Shown: one piece after another, positions 6,941 to 10,927 of the stretch
How positions within the stretch are numbered: the stretch's first letter is position 1
How the letters are laid out: each line of letters begins with the position of its first letter
NCBI GenBank assembly: GCA_046160675.1
Contig: JBJXHH010000211.1
Span: 1-10,927 of the forward strand
DNA: 10,927 bases
Direction: 5' to 3'
Source: JACMJP01 sp046160675
Lineage (GTDB): Bacteria > Bacteroidota > Bacteroidia > Chitinophagales > BACL12
The notes under the pieces: generated by a model
The model's input: only the letters and a program-made list of their open reading frames with translations
Databases searched by the model: none
Told to the model about the DNA's origin: nothing
Translations under genes and position numbers: made by a program

Positions 6941-8362
6941 ATGATACTTTTGAAAAATAGAATTGGAAGAGACTTGTACATAACTGCGAAATCAGCAGGA
7001 ATGTATTTTCTTATGATTATCCTGTTTGCATCCTGTGAAAAATTTCTTTCCCAGGAATCTATCACTGAAGTGGCAAGTGAAGATATGTTCAGCGACTTTG
7101 CAAGTTTAGAAAGTGCAAGGATCGGAATGTATAATTCGTTGCAAAACGCAAATTACTACGGGGCAAGTTATGTTCTCGCTACAGAAGCGCACAGTGATAA
7201 TGGCGCAGTAGGTGGATTTGATTATGCTGAATTGGAAGAACTCGGTAATAAATCATTGACTTCATCAAATCTCATTGTTGAGGATATCTGGATATCAATT
7301 TATAACACAATATATAATGCCAATCAGATATTGGAAAATATTGATAACATCAACGATCCTTTACTCACGATTGAATTGAGAAACGATATTGAAGGAGAAA
7401 CTTTTGCTATCCGTGCCATGGCGCATTTCGATCTTTTGCGCATGTTCGGCGAGCACTGGGATATCAATTCAACTTACGGAATTCCCGTTGTCACCTCCTC
7501 ACTGGCTCCTGATGTGCAAGTATCAAGAGGTACGGTTGCTATTAGTTATGAGGCTATTATAAACGATTTAACTGCAGCAATTGAACTGTTAAGTGATGAA
7601 GATCTGCGACTTGGGGATGGAAGTTATAAAGGCGCACAGTTCATCACACAAACAAATGCTAAAGCAATTTTGGCGAGAGTATATCAATATAAAAAAGACT
7701 ATACGCTTGCTCAAGATTTTGCAACACAAGTGATTGATGCCGGTTACAGTTCTCTTGTAAGTGATGTGTCTGTTATTTATAATACAAAACTATCTTCAGA
7801 AGCAGTTTTTGAATTATTATTCAATGCGCAGGATAAAAGTTTGTATAATGCATATACTTACTCAAGAACTGATGCACTCAGAACCGAAGTGTTATATCTA
7901 GCCAGTGAAGACATGAGTCTTTTGTTCGGCGCTTTCCCGATTGATCAAAGGGCGGCATTATTGAATTTTTCAGAGAATGACCTCAGCATTGATCCTGACG
8001 GCAGAACAGAAAAATACCGGGGAGAAGTGTTCCAGGACAACAGTGCTTTTATCGTTCGTATTGCTGAAATGTATTTGATCAGGGCGGAAGCAAAAGGGTT
8101 TACAGGCGGCGGAGTTGATGATCTGAACATGCTGGCTACAACAAGAGGGTCTTTTGCATATACCCCTGCAAACGAGGACGAGTTCATTTCCGATCTTATG
8201 AATGAAAGGAGGGCTGAATTGAATTTTGAGGGGCACAGGTATTTTGACCTTGCCCATTTTGGGAAAACCGAAGAAATTTTAGGAGCAGGGGTTTTACCGG
8301 TTTTCCCCATTCCATTACGGGAGGTGAATGCAGCAGGTCTGCAACAAAATCCTGGATACTGA
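6941..8362 (+). CDS. SusD/RagB-family outer-membrane lipoprotein
   Basis: This 473-residue surface lipoprotein would cap the SusC barrel and bind the imported substrate. A positively charged N-terminus and hydrophobic stretch end in the lipobox FASC, with C32 as the lipidated residue, followed by the early family sequence EKFLSQES. The middle is helical and TPR-like (for example AKAILARVYQYKKDYTLAQ). The C-terminal SusD signature is MNERRAELNFEGHRYFDLAH at about 420-439, and the protein ends with the family-typical FPIPLREV ... LQQNPGY. I kept ATG 6941 because it supplies the charged n-region; ATG 7001 would leave only 11 residues before the Cys. It forms a pair with SusC (18 bp upstream) and precedes the aldehyde dehydrogenase by 10 bp. 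Confidence 0.95.
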   Translation: MILLKNRIGRDLYITAKSAGMYFLMIILFASCEKFLSQESITEVASEDMFSDFASLESARIGMYNSLQNANYYGASYVLATEAHSDNGAVGGFDYAELEELGNKSLTSSNLIVEDIWISIYNTIYNANQILENIDNINDPLLTIELRNDIEGETFAIRAMAHFDLLRMFGEHWDINSTYGIPVVTSSLAPDVQVSRGTVAISYEAIINDLTAAIELLSDEDLRLGDGSYKGAQFITQTNAKAILARVYQYKKDYTLAQDFATQVIDAGYSSLVSDVSVIYNTKLSSEAVFELLFNAQDKSLYNAYTYSRTDALRTEVLYLASEDMSLLFGAFPIDQRAALLNFSENDLSIDPDGRTEKYRGEVFQDNSAFIVRIAEMYLIRAEAKGFTGGGVDDLNMLATTRGSFAYTPANEDEFISDLMNERRAELNFEGHRYFDLAHFGKTEEILGAGVLPVFPIPLREVNAAGLQQNPGY

Positions 8363-8372
8363 AAACTGAGTG

Positions 8373-9734
8373 ATGAAAAAATTTCAATCTATTAACCCAT
8401 TTAATCAAGAGCTACTGAACGAATTTGAAGTATTCAGTGATCAGAAAATTGAAGTTACTTTAAATCATGCAGCTGATGCATTTCAGCATTGGCGAAACAC
8501 TAAACTTGCTTTTAGAAATGACCTGTTTATTAACCTCGCAAAGGTTTTAAGGAAAAACAAAGAATCGTACTCCAAAAACATCTCCCTTGAGATGGGAAAA
8601 ACATTGCGGGAATCGCAGGCAGAAATTGAAAAATGCGCCGTATGTTGTGAGTATTATGCGAAACATTCTGAAGAATTTCTGAAAGATGAAATTCATGCAG
8701 GTGATGCAAAGAAAAACCTTGTGGCTTTTGATCCTATTGGGGCAGTGTTTGCAGTTATGCCGTGGAATTTCCCCTTCTGGCAAGTAATTCGGTTTGCGGC
8801 ACCTACCATCATGGCAGGAAATGTTGGGTTATTGAAGCATGCAAAAAATGTTACACAATGCGGATTGCATTTGCAGGAGGCATTCATAGAGGCAGGTTTT
8901 CCGGAACATGTTTTTCAATTTCTGATTGCTGAATCCGTTCAGTCAGAAAAGATCATTCAGCATAATATTGTGCAGGGGGTAACATTGACAGGAAGTGAGG
9001 CAGCCGGAAGTGCTGTGGCATCCATCGCAGGCAAACACATAAAAAAAACGGTGATGGAATTAGGTGGTGCTGATGCTTTTATTGTATTAGAGGATGCCGA
9101 TATTCCTGCTGCAGCAAAAACCGCAACAAAGAGTCGTATGCAAAACGCAGGGCAAAGTTGTATTGCAGCAAAAAGATTCATCGTTACAGAAAAGATAAAG
9201 AATGATTTTCTTGCAGCATTCAAAACTGAAGTTGAAAAAATAGAACAGGGAAACCAATTATTAGAAACAACCATGATGGGACCTGTTTCCTCACAAAAAG
9301 CAGCCGGAGAACTGGAACTTCAACAAAATATATCAATTCAAAAAGGCGCTGAGGTTATTACAGGGGCAAAAAGGGAAGATGCAAATTACCGCCCTACAAT
9401 CATAGCAAGTGTGAAGGATGGAATGCCTGCTTATAATGAAGAATTGTTCGGGCCTGTAGCTTCGGTAATAACTGCAAAAGATGCAGAAGATGCAATTGTT
9501 ATTGCAAATAGTCACCGCTACGGATTGGCCTCAACACTTTTCACAAAAGATATTGACAAAGCATATTATTTAGCAAGGAAGATCGATGCAGGAGCTGTAT
9601 TTATAAATGCGATGGTAAAATCAGACCCGGGATTACCATTTGGCGGTGTAAAAAAATCGGGTTACGGAAGAGAATTAAGTTATTATGGAATGAAAGAGTT
9701 TGTAAACGTAAAAACAATTTGTATAAATGAGTGA
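8373..9734 (+). CDS. gabD: succinate-semialdehyde dehydrogenase (NAD(P)+), aldehyde dehydrogenase family
   Basis: This enzyme is predicted to oxidise succinic semialdehyde to succinate, the second step of GABA breakdown, in the cytoplasm. The 453 residues carry all main aldehyde dehydrogenase landmarks: PWNFPFWQ (130-137) with the catalytic Asn, cofactor-contacting Lys in LLK (K155), LTGSEAAG (205-212), general-base Glu in VMELGG (E229), catalytic Cys in NAGQSCIAAKRF (C263) and Glu in EELFGPV (E357). The short length and CIAAKRF context match the GabD1/Sad-like branch. ATG 8373 is chosen over the adjoining GTG 8370. The specific substrate rests partly on the neighbour: a GABA aminotransferase overlaps its last 8 bases. 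Other aldehydes remain possible, and NAD versus NADP preference cannot be decided. Confidence 0.88.
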   Translation: MKKFQSINPFNQELLNEFEVFSDQKIEVTLNHAADAFQHWRNTKLAFRNDLFINLAKVLRKNKESYSKNISLEMGKTLRESQAEIEKCAVCCEYYAKHSEEFLKDEIHAGDAKKNLVAFDPIGAVFAVMPWNFPFWQVIRFAAPTIMAGNVGLLKHAKNVTQCGLHLQEAFIEAGFPEHVFQFLIAESVQSEKIIQHNIVQGVTLTGSEAAGSAVASIAGKHIKKTVMELGGADAFIVLEDADIPAAAKTATKSRMQNAGQSCIAAKRFIVTEKIKNDFLAAFKTEVEKIEQGNQLLETTMMGPVSSQKAAGELELQQNISIQKGAEVITGAKREDANYRPTIIASVKDGMPAYNEELFGPVASVITAKDAEDAIVIANSHRYGLASTLFTKDIDKAYYLARKIDAGAVFINAMVKSDPGLPFGGVKKSGYGRELSYYGMKEFVNVKTICINE

Positions 9735-10927
9735 TATGACTGATACAATTTCAAAAACAGGAGAGCTTTACGAAAGAAGAAAAAAATTAGTGCCGAATGC
9801 TTTGGGGATTTTTAATCCTTCGAGTGTTTCAGTGGCTGAAGGTGCAACAATTACAGATGCAGACGGAAATAGGTTTATTGATTTTGCAGGTGGGATCGGC
9901 GTAATTAATGCCGGGCATTGCCCTCAACCTGTTGTTACTGCAATAAAAAACCAGGCGGATCAATTTATTCATACTTGTTTTAATGTTTCCATTTATGAGG
10001 CGTATTTGACTGCTGCTGAAAAAATGGTGGAAGTAATACCACACGGGGATGACACGAAAGTGATGTTTGTAAATAGTGGTGCAGAGGCAGTGGAAAATGC
10101 TGTCAAGATTGCCAGGCAGGCAACAAAACGGTCAGCTATCATTTGTTTTGAAAAAGCATTTCATGGCAGAACATTGATGGCAACTTCTTTAACTAGCAAA
10201 GTGGGATATAAAACCGGCATCGGGCCTTTCGCCCCGGAACTTTATCGTTGTGAATCGCCAACTACAAATGATATTTATGATGATTCGAAGGTTGATTATC
10301 ATATCAAAAAATTGAAGAACTTTTTTCACACACAAATTCCTGTGAATAATGTGGCGGCTATTATCCTTGAACCCGTTCAGGGCGAAGGCGGATTTCATGT
10401 TGTGCCTGAAAAATACATGTGGGAGTTAAGAAAGATATGTGATGAGCACGGAATTCTTTTGATACTTGATGAAGTGCAAACAGGTTTTGGAAGAACAGGT
10501 GAGTGGGCAGCTTTTCATCATTACAATGTAATTCCTGATTTATCTACATGGGCTAAAAGCATGGGCAGTGGTATGCCAATTGGAGCAGTAATGGGGAAAA
10601 CAAGTGTAATAGATAACATCAATGCCGGTACAATCGGAGGTACCTATGCAGGAAACCCATTGTGTTGCGTTGCAGTGAGTGCAACAATTGATTATATGAA
10701 AAAAATTAATCTCAATGCAAAAGGAAAACATGTTGGCGAAGTATTAAAACAAAGATTTAATGATTTGAAAGATAAATTTCCAAAAAATATTTCTGAAGTT
10801 CGGGGCTTAGGCGCTATGATGGCATTTGAGTTATCTATCGATGGTGATATCAACAAACCTGACACAGAGTTATGTAAGAAAGTATTGCAGCGCTGTTATG
10901 AAAAGGGATTGATAGTTATCAGTGCGG
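9727..10927 (+). CDS. gabT: 4-aminobutyrate aminotransferase, 3' end outside window
   Basis: This class III PLP aminotransferase is predicted to move the amino group of GABA to 2-oxoglutarate, giving succinic semialdehyde and glutamate. ATG 9727 overlaps the dehydrogenase stop by 8 bases, which suggests translational coupling; ATG 9736 is a second possible start. The 400 visible residues include NSGAEAVENAVKIAR, FHGRT, ILEPVQGEGGF, the PLP-binding DEVQTGFGRTG (D248), the Schiff-base Lys in WAKSMGSGMP (K277), GTYAGNPLCC and VRGLGAMMAFEL. The stretch DGDINKPDTELCKK near the end closely parallels E. coli GabT (DGDHNKPDAKL), which supports GABA over ornithine or acetylornithine. By comparison with about 426 residues in E. 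coli, only some 25-30 residues are missing beyond 10927. Confidence 0.92.
   Translation, partial: MSDMTDTISKTGELYERRKKLVPNALGIFNPSSVSVAEGATITDADGNRFIDFAGGIGVINAGHCPQPVVTAIKNQADQFIHTCFNVSIYEAYLTAAEKMVEVIPHGDDTKVMFVNSGAEAVENAVKIARQATKRSAIICFEKAFHGRTLMATSLTSKVGYKTGIGPFAPELYRCESPTTNDIYDDSKVDYHIKKLKNFFHTQIPVNNVAAIILEPVQGEGGFHVVPEKYMWELRKICDEHGILLILDEVQTGFGRTGEWAAFHHYNVIPDLSTWAKSMGSGMPIGAVMGKTSVIDNINAGTIGGTYAGNPLCCVAVSATIDYMKKINLNAKGKHVGEVLKQRFNDLKDKFPKNISEVRGLGAMMAFELSIDGDINKPDTELCKKVLQRCYEKGLIVISA

Noticed and set aside
3310..8362. Reading the SusCD pair as a classical polysaccharide utilisation locus
   Set aside because: No glycoside hydrolase, polysaccharide lyase or sugar-sensing regulator is present in the window; the neighbours are Lrp, GabD and GabT. 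Downstream genes are unseen, so this is a preference and not proof.
8370..8372. GTG 8370 as start of the aldehyde dehydrogenase
   Set aside because: ATG follows immediately at 8373 and is the more usual start; the difference is one residue.

Overview
The window looks like chromosomal DNA from a member of the Bacteroidota, probably near Chitinophagaceae/Sphingobacteriia. The evidence is a SusC/SusD (RagA/RagB) pair, a LeuRS of the Bacteroidota type, modest G+C (about 40% in genes and about 20% in the main intergenic region), and starts without clear Shine-Dalgarno sequences. No RNA genes, CRISPR arrays, insertion sequences or integrase genes were seen.

Left part (1-2003, plus strand): the C-terminal 362 residues of leucyl-tRNA synthetase, then an HMG-CoA lyase family protein (last step of leucine breakdown). 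The short gap between them carries a tandem CTTTGCGT repeat, which makes the start of the lyase uncertain.

Middle part (2006-3123, minus strand): a hotdog-fold acyl-CoA thioesterase that converges on the lyase with a 2-bp gap. Upstream of it is a YkuD_2-type murein L,D-transpeptidase domain. The reading frame of that second gene continues upstream to an ATG at 3123 that encodes an export signal, but an in-frame TAA at 3030-3028 separates the signal from the enzyme. It is therefore a probable pseudogene, or contains a sequence error.

Right part (3310-10927, plus strand): a tightly packed apparent operon of five genes: Lrp/AsnC regulator, SusC-type TonB-dependent outer-membrane transporter, SusD-type surface lipoprotein, succinate-semialdehyde dehydrogenase and 4-aminobutyrate aminotransferase (cut by the window end). 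The gaps are 10, 18, 10 and -8 bp. The last two enzymes convert GABA to succinic semialdehyde and then to succinate, feeding the TCA cycle. The likely reading is an amino-acid-responsive, Lrp-controlled operon that couples outer-membrane import of a nitrogenous substrate to the GABA shunt. This differs from the glycan role usually assigned to SusCD pairs. The imported substrate is not shown by the sequence. A 186-bp, very A+T-rich divergent region (3124-3309) holds an 8-bp-arm inverted repeat and a weak promoter candidate that could control this operon.
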